From the NCBI GenBank assembly GCA_013390605.1, contig JACAUB010000001.1, positions 2,215,380-2,279,379 on the forward strand: DNA of 64,000 nucleotides, in the 5' to 3' direction. This stretch comes from Bacteroidota bacterium. Its GTDB lineage: Bacteria; Bacteroidota; Bacteroidia; Bacteroidales; Cfx3-03. Made by a program: the position numbers and the translations under genes. The notes beneath the pieces were generated by a model. That model was given only the letters and a program-made list of their open reading frames with translations, ran no database searches and had not been told where the DNA came from. How positions within the stretch are numbered: the stretch's first letter is position 1; each line of letters starts with the position of its first letter. Shown in pieces: positions 46,068 to 56,600 of the stretch.

Positions 46068-46238
46068 TTAGATATCCGCATCAATATCTACTCCTTGTGG
46101 ACTATTGGTAGAAGTATCTTTATCCTTTTTAATATTAGAAACACTAGCATTACAGCTACATTCAGTTAAGGTTGCACCTAATGGTTTAACCTTACTTTCT
46201 GATTTCGGCTCCACTTTAATCTTCTTTTCAGTATTCAT
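46068..46238 (-). CDS. Candidate graspetide precursor peptide, 56 residues
   Basis: Too short for many gene callers. The frame MNTEKKIKVEPKSESKVKPL opens it and the end is DTSTNSPQGVDIDADI. The last 16 residues hold hydroxyl donors Thr42, Ser43, Thr44 and Ser46 followed by acids Asp51, Asp53 and Asp55, the donor-then-acid order of ester-crosslinked graspetide cores. The leader is lysine/glutamate-rich with no membrane segment and no double-glycine motif; two cysteines (27, 29) lie in TECSCNAS. It has no classical PFFARFL-type microviridin leader. The case rests on the core pattern, the size, and the adjacent ATP-grasp ligase; the real modification is unproven. An upstream -7-like box is at 46407-46414. 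Confidence 0.6.
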   Translation of the reverse strand: MNTEKKIKVEPKSESKVKPLGATLTECSCNASVSNIKKDKDTSTNSPQGVDIDADI

Positions 46239-46406
46239 ATTGATTGTTTTTATGGTTTAACAATAATGTTTTCAGTGACTTATCAATTTATTTCAATAAA
46301 ACCAATAAATAAGAACAATATTTTATATCATACGCATTTTCAAGTTACGTCTTTTCTGTAAAGCCTTTATTTGCATTGTAAACCAATAAATTAAAAAATA
46401 TAAATA

Positions 46407-46414
46407 CAAATATA
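46407..46414 (-). promoter_or_regulatory. Possible -7 box for the precursor-like gene
   Basis: CAAATATA on the + strand reads TATATTTG on the - strand, 170 bp upstream of the 46238 start. The same TATATTTG box stands upstream of the sensor kinase at 50856-50863. The 246-bp gap from the kinase to the precursor start argues for a separate promoter here. Confidence 0.4.
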
Positions 46415-46484
46415 AAAAAATTAAAGAATACAAATAAATATGATTCAGGATAAAACAACTTAGTAAAGAAAAAAAACAATAATT

Positions 46485-47711
46485 CTATTTTAAGATTAAT
46501 GTGAAAGTTAGTTTAACAGTAGCACCGCCATAATTATTATTCATCACTTCAATTCTTCCCTGATGCGTATCCATAATAAGTTTAACCAACGCTAGATCAA
46601 GACCCAGATTTTGATCTGTATGATGCTTACCTGAAGAGAATAAAGTAAAAAGATTATCCAAAGATTCAGTGGAAAAGCCACAACCATGATCAATAAAAGT
46701 ATAATCGATTTGTTCTTCGGTTCGATTGATCAACAATGAAATTTCGCCATCTTTTGATGAATATTTTATCGCATTATCGAGGATACTTTCAAAACAAATC
46801 TCCAACAGATTTTCATTTCCGAGTATTATACCATAGTCCTGTAAAACAGGGAAATTTAATTGAATATTTTTAGCCAATAACTGATCCGCTAACTTTTCTT
46901 TCACAGAATCAACTAATCTATTAACTGGAATTTCTTCATTAATGACAGTCAAGGTATTGGTTCGTAGTTCTGTAATAAGCAAGCTGATTTTTGAAAATCG
47001 TTCTAAACGAAGAGCCGAAGTTTCTAGATATTTTATCATATCAAATAGTTCGGACGATTTTAATTCTTCAATCAATATATTGGTAAAACCAATTATTCCA
47101 TTAAGCGGCGTATTGATTTCGTGACTGATAATACGAAGAAAATCAACTTTGGCATCATCCAATTCAGCCAGATGTTTATTCGCTTCTTCAAGTTGTAAAT
47201 AAGCTTGCTGTAATTTAACGGTCTGCTCTTTAAGTTGAGAATTAGCTTGTTGTAAAGCAAGTGTCCGCTCTTCTACACGCTCTTCTAACCAAACATTCAC
47301 TTTTTTAAGCTGATCTTTATTGTATTTGAGTTCCAGATGCGTCTTTACCCTTGATAAAAGCTCTTTAGCATTAAACGGTTTGGTGATATAATCTTGAGCA
47401 CCTATATCAAATCCCTGAAGAATAGAATTAATACCATCCATTGCAGTTAGAAAGATGACAGGAATCTCCTTTAAATTTTCAATGGCACGCATTGCTTTAC
47501 AGGTATCAAAACCATTCATTACAGGCATATCAACATCTAATAAAACAAGATCATAGTCATTCGATTTTAACAAAAGATTCATTGCCTGCCGTCCATCCAT
47601 AGCAAAACCAACATTATAATTAGCATCACGTAGCATACTTCCGATAACTTGAATGTTTTTCGTATTATCATCAACTGCCAGAATTTTAAATATTTTATCC
47701 TCTTGCATCAT
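46485..47711 (-). CDS. Receiver-histidine kinase hybrid protein
   Basis: A 408-residue cytoplasmic protein: a receiver domain first (about 8-125; phospho-acceptor Asp in [11 protein letters not shown]), a coiled coil (about 145-190), a HisKA domain with the phospho-acceptor His in [20 protein letters not shown], then an HATPase domain. The N-box region ([18 protein letters not shown]) and G1 box DHGCGF are present, but the G2 box reads GLDLALVK where GLGLAIVK is usual, so ATP binding may be altered. The start codon overlaps the upstream kinase stop by 4 bp (ATGA), so the two are translationally coupled. It is the last gene before the candidate graspetide genes on the same strand. Confidence 0.85.
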   Translation of the reverse strand: MMQEDKIFKILAVDDNTKNIQVIGSMLRDANYNVGFAMDGRQAMNLLLKSNDYDLVLLDVDMPVMNGFDTCKAMRAIENLKEIPVIFLTAMDGINSILQGFDIGAQDYITKPFNAKELLSRVKTHLELKYNKDQLKKVNVWLEERVEERTLALQQANSQLKEQTVKLQQAYLQLEEANKHLAELDDAKVDFLRIISHEINTPLNGIIGFTNILIEELKSSELFDMIKYLETSALRLERFSKISLLITELRTNTLTVINEEIPVNRLVDSVKEKLADQLLAKNIQLNFPVLQDYGIILGNENLLEICFESILDNAIKYSSKDGEISLLINRTEEQIDYTFIDHGCGFSTESLDNLFTLFSSGKHHTDQNLGLDLALVKLIMDTHQGRIEVMNNNYGGATVKLTFTLILK

Positions 47712-50700
47712 ATCTTATTATTTGTTGAATGCTTTAACTGGAGAATGATATCAGGGAAATGACTTAGGGTATCCATAAGTTTATCAATTTCAAATTGGTC
47801 GGCAAACATACAGATATCAGTACCATAATTTATTAGAATGGAGAATGATTCATCTTGCCCAAAAGCAAGTAACTCTTTTCCAAATTTTTCGATATTATTG
47901 ATTTCTTGTCTTTCAAATATTTCATTAAATTGAGGAACAAAATCTTGTTCAAGTTTGCTAATAATAATAGGTAGTTTTGTCTGTTCTTGTATTAAATTTC
48001 CAGGTAGAAAATCAGTTTCGTTGTCAAAATCCGGTTGTCCATTCTCTACATCTTGAAAAGAAAGATATTTTTTTAAAAGCGCTATTAACTTCGATGTGTC
48101 AATAGGTTTCATCATAAAGCCATCAAATTCATCCAGGCTAAACTGGTTTCTCATGATTATTTTCGATGACGCAGAGATTGCAATAATGGGAATATCTTTG
48201 GTTACAGATTGTTTTTTAAGAATTGTAGTTGCCTCATATCCATTCATCTCAGGCATCCTAAGATCCATTAGAATCAGACTGGGAATATATTTTGTAGCCA
48301 TTTCTACAGCCTCTAATCCATTTTTTGCTTCAAGAATAGTTAGTGGCGAGTTATCGAGAAGATCTATAAGAAGTTTTCTATTCTCTTTATTATCATCGAC
48401 TATTAAAACCGTAGCATGATCAAATTTAATCGATGTAGGATCAAATGGTTCTATTTTGGAAGCCACTGAAGACAATTCGGATATAATCACATCGGGAATT
48501 GTAACAGTAAAAACACTACCTTTATTTGGCTCGCTCTTTACTGTTATCGCCCCCCCCATCATTTGTACCATCCTTTGTGTAATAGTAAGACCTAAACCCG
48601 TTCCACCAAACTTTCTTTCACGTTGTCCTTCTTGTTGACTAAAAGCCTCGAAGATTACTTCTTGTTGATTTATTGGAATACCAATTCCTGTATCTTCAAC
48701 TGAAATGATAAGATCGATGAGATTATCACCTTTTATATTTTTATCAAGTGTAAGAATGACACTTCCATTTTCTGTAAACTTAACGGCATTACCAATCAAA
48801 TTAAAAAGAATCTGACGTAACCGAAGTTCATCGAGCATTAGCGACAGAGGTAATTGCTTCTCATTTTCAACATAAAATGAAATTCCCCTCTCGTTAGCTT
48901 TCAATTTAAAAATTTGTTCTATATCATGAATAAGGCGATAAATATCAACAGGTTCGTTGACAATTTCCATTTTACCAGCCTCAATCTTAGATAAATCCAA
49001 AATATCATTTATTATCTTTAATAAGTTCTTTCCACTTACACGGATAGAATCGATTTGCGATCGTTGCTTTTCTGTTTTTACAGAAGTAAAAAGAATATCT
49101 GAGAAACCTATAATGGCATTTAGGGGCGTTCTGATTTCGTGACTCATATTGGCAAGAAACACGCTCTTAGCAAGATTAGCTGTTTCAGCCTGTTCCTTTG
49201 CTACTGCAAGTTCGGCTGACTGAGTGATGAGTAATCTATTGATTCGTGTTAGTTTATTTTTTCTATAAAGAATACTGAAGACAATCACTAAAACTAATAC
49301 CAAACAGAGTGCAAAAATAAGTGTATATAGTTTCTGTGTTTTATTTTCTTGTTCAAGTCGTATCTTCTCAAGCTCACTTCTATCAATAACCAATGCATGA
49401 ATTCGATTTGCTACACTTTGACTCTTAAGGCTATCTGAAACTCTCAAAAATATTTTAAGATATTTCAGACTTTCTTTATCGTCACCCGATTTCTCATATA
49501 ACTGAGAAATTAATTCACTGGATGATTTTATTTTTTCTTCTAAATTCAATTTACAAGCAAGATTATAGCTTTTCATTACATAGTTTAACGCTAATTGTAG
49601 ATTACTTTTTTTTTCATAACAACAAGCTATTCCATAAAAAATAGCAACCTGAGTTATCTTATTGTCATTTGATGTAACAACCAAGCTCTGATTAAATTTT
49701 TTCAATGCTTCTTCTGGTTTATTTAAACCTAAATAAGAAAAACCTATTCCTGATAAAAGTGTAGAAGTTGGTAATTCTTTATTTTTGGTTAACAATGACA
49801 AGACTTTATAATAATAATCAAGTGCCTTTTGATGATACTGAAGCACTTGAAAAGTATTAGCAATGTTTGTAAGCGTCTTTATTTGTCCATTGATATCATT
49901 GATTTTCTCAAATATTTGTTGAGATTTCACCATGTATTCAAGTGCTTTTCTGGAATTTCCAATACTATTATAAAGGTTTCCAATATTCATAAACAATGTT
50001 GCTACACGTAATTTATCACCCGCTGTTTCAAAGAATTTCAACGATCTATAATAATAATCGAGTGCATGAGGATAATCACCAATCGCTAAATAAGCATTTG
50101 CAAAACCATTGGAAAGACGAGCAATAGCAAATTGGTTGCCTGTAAATTGAAAACATGAAAATGCTTTAGTATAATATTCTATGGCTTTTTTAAATTCAGA
50201 CTTTTGTGCAAATAGCTTTCCAGTCAATTGGTAAGTATCCCCTAGCTCATTATTGTCATTTGATTTTTGGAAAGCAAGTATTGCTTGTCGATAATAATTA
50301 AATGCCAACTGCAATGAATCAATTTCATAATAGCTACTTCCAATTGCTTTTAGTGTAGAGGCCTCTCCCCATTTATAATTGGCATTTTTACAAAGTATAA
50401 GACTTGTTTTTCCATAGATTATAGCAGAATCAGGTTTGTAAACGAGATAAATGTTTACTTTTTTAATGATTGTATTAAGATAAACTGTATCATTTAAATA
50501 ATTGCTTTTAGATTTTAAGACCACTAGCCTCTGGTTAATTTGATCTACTCTATCTTGCTGAGCAAATATGTGGTTGCAAATAAACAAGAATGCAACAGAT
50601 ATCAACCAATTTTTAATCAGAAAGCATTGTTGATATTTTTTAATTTTGCAGAAAGGGAAAAAGACAGTCCACGCCAAACTAAAGAATCTACTAAAACGAG

Positions 50701-50719
50701 AGGATGTAATTTTATTCAT
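47708..50719 (-). CDS. TPR-containing hybrid sensor histidine kinase
   Basis: The preferred start is 50719 ([13 protein letters not shown]); an in-frame start at 50749 is possible. The protein then has 1003 residues. A signal or first membrane segment ([17 protein letters not shown]) precedes seven to eight TPR repeats in the periplasm (to about 430), one membrane helix ([20 protein letters not shown]), a coiled coil, HisKA with [19 protein letters not shown], HATPase with DTGIGIP and [11 protein letters not shown], and a receiver with [13 protein letters not shown]. The C-terminal 110 residues look like a phosphotransfer (HPt) domain but lack its usual His motif. Such TPR kinases in Bacteroidota respond to envelope or nutritional signals. 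It overlaps the next gene by 4 bp. Confidence 0.85.
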   Translation of the reverse strand: MNKITSSRFSRFFSLAWTVFFPFCKIKKYQQCFLIKNWLISVAFLFICNHIFAQQDRVDQINQRLVVLKSKSNYLNDTVYLNTIIKKVNIYLVYKPDSAIIYGKTSLILCKNANYKWGEASTLKAIGSSYYEIDSLQLAFNYYRQAILAFQKSNDNNELGDTYQLTGKLFAQKSEFKKAIEYYTKAFSCFQFTGNQFAIARLSNGFANAYLAIGDYPHALDYYYRSLKFFETAGDKLRVATLFMNIGNLYNSIGNSRKALEYMVKSQQIFEKINDINGQIKTLTNIANTFQVLQYHQKALDYYYKVLSLLTKNKELPTSTLLSGIGFSYLGLNKPEEALKKFNQSLVVTSNDNKITQVAIFYGIACCYEKKSNLQLALNYVMKSYNLACKLNLEEKIKSSSELISQLYEKSGDDKESLKYLKIFLRVSDSLKSQSVANRIHALVIDRSELEKIRLEQENKTQKLYTLIFALCLVLVLVIVFSILYRKNKLTRINRLLITQSAELAVAKEQAETANLAKSVFLANMSHEIRTPLNAIIGFSDILFTSVKTEKQRSQIDSIRVSGKNLLKIINDILDLSKIEAGKMEIVNEPVDIYRLIHDIEQIFKLKANERGISFYVENEKQLPLSLMLDELRLRQILFNLIGNAVKFTENGSVILTLDKNIKGDNLIDLIISVEDTGIGIPINQQEVIFEAFSQQEGQRERKFGGTGLGLTITQRMVQMMGGAITVKSEPNKGSVFTVTIPDVIISELSSVASKIEPFDPTSIKFDHATVLIVDDNKENRKLLIDLLDNSPLTILEAKNGLEAVEMATKYIPSLILMDLRMPEMNGYEATTILKKQSVTKDIPIIAISASSKIIMRNQFSLDEFDGFMMKPIDTSKLIALLKKYLSFQDVENGQPDFDNETDFLPGNLIQEQTKLPIIISKLEQDFVPQFNEIFERQEINNIEKFGKELLAFGQDESFSILINYGTDICMFADQFEIDKLMDTLSHFPDIILQLKHSTNNKI

Positions 50720-50749
50720 TGAATTATTTTTTTTATAAAATACACACAA

Positions 50750-51036
50750 CTTGATCCAGAACTATTAAACTCAATATAAATAGATTACACATTAACCACT
50801 TGAACAGAAACCTTAATCCATATTTGACTAAAACCTCCCGACTAGCCTAATTATACAAATATAATATAAGAATATCTTTTTTTTACATTCTTCAGATAAA
50901 AAAAGGAAAATGAAATTATGTACTTTTCAGAATAGATCTAATTACGCTTTTCAATCAATATAATTCAAAAGAAATTAAAGGGTCTCCCCACTAGTAAAAT
51001 GCAATTATTGAAAGAAAAATTTATTGTTAAAATCAG
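50750..51036. other. Intergenic region with sensor-kinase promoter
   Basis: The 360-bp gap holds TATATTTG on the - strand at 50856-50863, a -7 box about 140 bp upstream of the kinase start, and the terminator at 51037-51083. The remainder is AT-rich without open frame. Confidence 0.45.
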
Positions 51037-51083
51037 TAATCCCCACCCAGTAAAAATCAAGGATTTAAACTGAGTGGGGATTA
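51037..51083 (-). terminator. Terminator after the triple-esterase gene
   Basis: Positions 51037-51051 pair with 51069-51083 with one mismatch (AATCCCCAC core). It lies 27 bp downstream of the esterase stop codon on the - strand. Confidence 0.82.
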
Positions 51084-51109
51084 AAAAATTACAATAGATT
51101 TAATTGTGG

Positions 51110-53338
51110 TTATTGCGGTTCTGAAAGAAGATCACGTATCTGATCAGCCCAAATTTGATATCCTTTGTCTGTTGGATGACAATAGTCTGACATTATCTCC
51201 TTTGAAATTGTTCCATCAGATGATACCATTTTTTGAGTAATATCAACATACGTTATCTTCTGCTCATTAGCAAAAGTTGACAACAGTTGGTTTATCTGAT
51301 TAATCAAGATTCTACGTGGGTGGGTCGGACTCTGTTCACGAGGAAAAACACCCATTATAATAATTTTTGCTTCCGGAACTTTTGATCTTACTCGAATACA
51401 GATAGCTCTAATACCTTCAACAATTTCGGGAGCCGTATTCATACGCGCATTTTGAGTTTGGCTGGTATTATTAGTGCCAATATTAATGATTACGATACGA
51501 GGATGAAGTCCATCGAGTTCGCCATGATCTAAACGCCAAAGAACATTCTGTGTACGATCCCATCCAAAACCAAGATTAAGTACACGATACGAACCAAATA
51601 ATGATGCCCAGGCCTTGGGGCCATTAACATGATTTGCTTTAGGTTCTCCGCCCCAAAAATGGGTTATAGAATTTCCGATTAAAACAATTTCAGGATTAAT
51701 TGAATCTTTTATTCTTAATACATCTGCATGACGTTTCCACCAGTCATAGCTATCATCTTCTAATTTAGTCGTAGGAATAATAGCACTGTTTGCAGGTAGT
51801 TCTGTATCAAGCGACTTATCTCCCATTAACTTAGACAGCAGGGGTTCCATGGCTTGTGCCCAGGCTTTGGCTCCTAGAGGGCTAGGATGAAGCCAATCGG
51901 GCATCATTGTATGATTGATTGAGCCATCCATATTAAGAAACACATGATTGACATCGCAATAGAAAACATGCTTGTTATCAACAAGTTTAAGGTTAATATC
52001 TGAAGCCCTTTCAAGGATGAGGCGGTGGCTGGTTGGATTAGGCCCACCATAACAACCGGGGAAACAACGAAGTAATATTATCTTTGTATCCGGGAGTTTT
52101 TGACGTATGAGTTTTACTATCGCTTCTATACCTCCGGCTAATTGTCCGGCAGTATGGCGGGTTGGATAATTTTTCTCATCCACATTATTAGTTCCAATTT
52201 CCAATGTAACAACTTTTGGTGATTGACCTTCAAGTTGTCCGTGTTCTATATTCCAAAGAATATTTTCAGTACGATACCCACTAAATCCAAGGTTTATTGC
52301 TTTTCGGGGAGCAAAGAACTGGTTCCATACGGGCTGATATTCTGGTTTATCAAAATTATTTGTAATGGAATTACCAATCATTATGAGATCAAACTTCTCT
52401 TTGGCTAGTGCCGCAAGTTTCATTTCATGGCGTTTGGTACTATAACCTGCTACTGGAACTGTTGCCGGATTTGGTGCAACATTGTCAACCTTTGATTCAC
52501 TACGAAGAAAAGCCTTGAGAATAGAAGTCCAGTTCTGTTTAGCTTCTGCCGGATTCTTTGTTATTCCAAATCCATGCCCACCCTCTGGTAAGAGGTGAAA
52601 AGAGGAATAACCATCATAACCCTTCCATGTTTTAGTATATTCCTGAGCGCTTCTAATCCAATCCGGATTATCATTGGATGAAATAAGCGTAAACAAATGT
52701 CCGGTAGGTTCTGTTGGAGGCATCACACTGGAGAAAACAGTACCCGGAAGGGTTTCATTTAGATATGCCGGATATATCAAGATTAAATCATCCGGTTGTT
52801 CATTTTTATTTAAGTTTTTAACCGTTCGAGCAGCAAGATGCCCTCCGGCAGAATAGCCCATTATTCCAAACCTTCCGCCATGTAGGCCTAATAATTTTGG
52901 ATTAGATTTAATCAGCCGAAATGCTTTTAGGGCATCAGCGAGCGCTAAATTACGTGTATTATTACCAGCTGCGACATGATATTCAAGCAGTGCTACATCA
53001 AATCCTTCTGTATTGAGAAATTTTGCTGTATATTCTCCTTCAGCCATAGCCGATAGAATATAATACCCACCTCCTGGAAACAGAAGGATTGTCCCTTTCG
53101 TCAATTTTGACTTTGTTCTATAAAAATGCAATAATGGAGCATTAAATTTACGAATCAAGCCATCACTATCTAATTTATTACCTTCGGCTAGTACTTTTAA
53201 GTCGAGCGACAAATAATTTGCAGAAAACAGATTATTCTTTTTCGATGTTCTTTGAGAAAAGCCGTCGGTTACTGCTAGCACTAAAAACAGTAAGATCAAA
53301 TAAAACGACTTAATTTGAAAATTCATTTTTACTCTCAT
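51110..53338 (-). CDS. Three-domain secreted esterase (alpha/beta hydrolase plus two SGNH domains)
   Basis: A 742-residue protein; starting at MNFQ (53326) is equally possible. A signal peptide ends GFSQ (about residue 29). Domain one (about 65-275) is an acetyl-esterase-like alpha/beta hydrolase with the HGGGY-like FPGGGYY and nucleophile Ser163 in GYSAGGH. Domain two (about 312-510) and domain three (about 545-740) are SGNH/GDSL esterases: MIGNSITNNF and LEIGTNNV with HPSPLG; LIGNSITHFWG and INIGTNNTS with HPTDKG. The second and third keep Ser, Gly, Asn and His. Such domains remove acetyl groups from plant polysaccharides. The GxSxG-SGNH-SGNH order is uncommon. The gene is single and divergent from the glycine-rich secreted protein. 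Confidence 0.8.
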   Translation of the reverse strand: MRVKMNFQIKSFYLILLFLVLAVTDGFSQRTSKKNNLFSANYLSLDLKVLAEGNKLDSDGLIRKFNAPLLHFYRTKSKLTKGTILLFPGGGYYILSAMAEGEYTAKFLNTEGFDVALLEYHVAAGNNTRNLALADALKAFRLIKSNPKLLGLHGGRFGIMGYSAGGHLAARTVKNLNKNEQPDDLILIYPAYLNETLPGTVFSSVMPPTEPTGHLFTLISSNDNPDWIRSAQEYTKTWKGYDGYSSFHLLPEGGHGFGITKNPAEAKQNWTSILKAFLRSESKVDNVAPNPATVPVAGYSTKRHEMKLAALAKEKFDLIMIGNSITNNFDKPEYQPVWNQFFAPRKAINLGFSGYRTENILWNIEHGQLEGQSPKVVTLEIGTNNVDEKNYPTRHTAGQLAGGIEAIVKLIRQKLPDTKIILLRCFPGCYGGPNPTSHRLILERASDINLKLVDNKHVFYCDVNHVFLNMDGSINHTMMPDWLHPSPLGAKAWAQAMEPLLSKLMGDKSLDTELPANSAIIPTTKLEDDSYDWWKRHADVLRIKDSINPEIVLIGNSITHFWGGEPKANHVNGPKAWASLFGSYRVLNLGFGWDRTQNVLWRLDHGELDGLHPRIVIINIGTNNTSQTQNARMNTAPEIVEGIRAICIRVRSKVPEAKIIIMGVFPREQSPTHPRRILINQINQLLSTFANEQKITYVDITQKMVSSDGTISKEIMSDYCHPTDKGYQIWADQIRDLLSEPQ

Positions 53339-53618
53339 TTGAAATTTGATTAATGAACAAGAACTTAGTTTTTTTTAGTTTCACAAAAGTACTAAGCTGT
53401 ACTACAAAATAAACACTTTTGAATAAAAATCCTTTTGCTATTCATATACCCAAATTGGATCATGTATAAATTAGCATTTTAGTTGAATCTGTTTATAAAG
53501 TAATAGTTAATTTAAAGTAAAGGTGTTTAACTTAGCAATCTCAAATAAGACCAAGGATATTGGAAAAACAGAGGGTTAAATTGTTTACTTTTTTAAAGTG
53601 AGGTGATCATAACAAATT

Positions 53619-56600
53619 ATGAATAAATCTAAATATTATTTCAGATTCTCTGGATTTAACCCCATTATACTTCTTCTTTTTCTAAGTATTTTTCCTCATC
53701 TCCTTTTTGCTCAAGCTGCAATCCTCCAACCTTGTGGTGATCAACAATCATGGATAGCCCGTTGGACTATTTCATCGATTATTGGCCCCGGATCGATAGG
53801 AGATGTTGCCCCTATTATAGCAGATGGGAACAAAGGTTCCTCTGACGATTTTCCTCCTGGGGCACCCTGGACCTTTGATGTTGAATTTGGCATTGTTCGT
53901 AATTTTACAGGATTAAAGATATACGCCCCTACTATAGATTTTGCACCACATGCTTATGAAGTATTTGTTAGAGAAAATAATGTATCACCTTTTATATCTG
54001 TAAAAAAAGGAGTTCTTACCCCCTTTTCAGCAGGGGCAACAGAACAACTAATCGATTTTGGTGGTAATTACTATAAAGCAAAAAATGTAAGAATTATATT
54101 TACAGATGCTTATGATGCCAATGGAGTAGTTATGACAACCACTCCATTGAGAATATACGAGATGAATTTTTTTCAATGTGGTGTAGATCCACTGATTGCA
54201 AAACCATTAAAACCATTGGACGCTATATCACCGGCATTATCGTGTGCCGAAGGAGTATCCGGTGATATTCAGGGAGTCATCAATACTTATTATCCAGGAC
54301 TTTCAGATGCTATTAAAGGAACTACAACCCTGGTTGCAGATATATCTCAAGCCAGAGGAGCTACACATAATTTAATTGCAGGTGATAGGGTTTTAATCAT
54401 TCAAATGCAAAACACAGTAATTAGTGAAACTAACTCTATGGCTTATGGAGATGGAGTTGATAATGATTTAATTGCATCGGGATGGAAAGATGTACAGAAT
54501 ACCGGAGAGTATGAATTTGCTATCGTTAATACTGTTTCAGGAAACACAATTGAATTAACACAACCCTTACAAAAAAGCTATTCAGCTGATGGTGTTTTTC
54601 AGGTAGTTTATAGTCCTGTTTATGATAATGTTATTATTAAAGGATTAATTACGGCTGTTCCCTGGGATGGCTTTAGTGGAGGAATTGTAACCTTTGATGC
54701 AAAAACATTAGACCTTAACAATCAAACAATAGATGTTAGTTCTATGGGGTTTAGAAAAGGAAAAATGAATTCAAATTTTGATCAAACGCCAATATCATAT
54801 TATTGGGCAACATATAGTACGGATAATGATCTTTTTTTTGGTGAGAAAGGCGAAGGTATTGCCGGAGCTCCAAAAGGATCATATCCTGCTTCAAAACGGA
54901 AACTTAGTTTCGCAAATTCTTCAGGAAGCGGAGGGTCATATGGAAGAGGGGCCCCAGGCAATGCTGGAGGCGGTGGGAATGACCACAACTCTGGTGGAGG
55001 TGGTGGAGCGAATATTGGAAGTGGTGGTCAGGGTGGTGCTTCATATGGTAATACCAAAAGCTCTGGAGATATGACAAACTATTGGAGTAATATTACACCT
55101 CCAAAGTTTGATCAAAATGGAAGTGGCTTTTTTCCTAATGGTGGTATGGGTGGAACAGGATCAGGAACACCTGATCCATTTAGAATTTGGCTGGGTGGTG
55201 GTGGTGGTGGTGGTCACCAGAATAATAATGCAGCAACCGGAGGAGCCAATGGTGGAGGGATTATATTAATTACCTCACGAATTGTAAAAGGCAGTGGAAA
55301 CTTATTCGCTAATGGAGAAAATGCAGCTCCAACTTTATTAACAAATGGACTCGAAGGAAATGATGGAGCTGGCGGTGGCGGTGGCGGTGGTACTATTGTT
55401 TTTGGGTTTACTGACCAAACCAGTGCGACTATAAACTATTCAGCCATTGGTGGAGCTGGAGGAGACAATACATATAGATATGATCCTCACGGACCTGGAG
55501 GAGGAGGTGGTGGTGGGGCCATTATTGTAAGTGCTTATCCTACAAATCTGGCTAATATGAAAATAGACGGGGGACGAAACGGAATTCACCTTGCCACAAG
55601 TAGCCCGTGGGGAGCTAATAAAGGACAAAAAGGAGATTACGCTATATCAGATAAATTGTCGGCACTCTTCACTTATCCATGCGACCATGGAGATGCTCCA
55701 ACTTCTTTTCTTGATGCTGCCCATCAGGTCAAACCTAATTCTCCATTTTTAGGTACTATTGCCGGTGATGCTGAACCCATGGCACTTAATAATCCACCTC
55801 ATGATAAAGATGCATTAGGAGATGACCTTTCAGGCAATGCAGATGAAGATGGTGTTCAGCAGCCTTTTAATTTAATTTCTACGTCCCAATCTGTATACAA
55901 AGTTAATGTAACGGTAACCAATCCTCAAAATCAAAATGTTTTTTTGTGTGGTTGGATAGATTTTAATGGAAATGGGAAATTCGAAGATACAGAGAAAGTT
56001 TCGATGAATGGTATAATCTCTGGAAATAAAACCTTGACTTGGAATAACATTCCATCTGATATTACAGGAGGACTTTCATACGCTCGCTTTAGAATCAGTA
56101 CAGGACAACAAGCACTGCAACAAACAGGTGTTGCACCTGATGGAGAGGTTGAAGATTACACTATTTATATTAATGGAATTCCTCAGGCTGTGCCGGATAC
56201 TGTTTGTATGCATGAAGGACTCATCGGAGAGTTTCATGTATTAACAAATGATAATTTAAAAAATGATAAACTCGGAACCGTGACTATTTTATTTCCTCCA
56301 CCATCCCATGGGACTGCAGTGGTTAATGATAACAATACTCCAAATGATAAAACCGACGATTATATCATCTATACCCCAAATCGTGGATTCAAAGGAATAG
56401 ATAGTTTTTATTACGAGGTCTGCAATAGCGTCGGAGATTGTGCTAAAGCAAAAGTAAACATCACAGTGAAAGACCCCATCACTGTTGACTTTATTCCTCA
56501 ACCGAATAAAGGGTGCACCCCTCTTACAGTAAATTTCATCAATAAGTCCTCTGATAAAACGGCTCACTTTCAATGGAATTTTGGAGATAGCACTGCATTA

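Noticed and set aside
46068..46238. Reading the small peptide as a lanthipeptide or other Cys-modified precursor because of TECSCNAS
   Set aside because: There is no lanthipeptide synthetase or thiol-dependent enzyme nearby, while an MvdD-type ligase is adjacent and the C-terminal Thr/Ser plus Asp pattern fits it better.
44998..46238. Grasp-with-SPASM system
   Set aside because: No radical SAM/SPASM protein is present within the neighbouring genes on either side.
54778..55074. Frames inside the glycine-rich gene
   Set aside because: They arise from the repetitive GGN-rich coding sequence in other frames and have no starts or context of their own.
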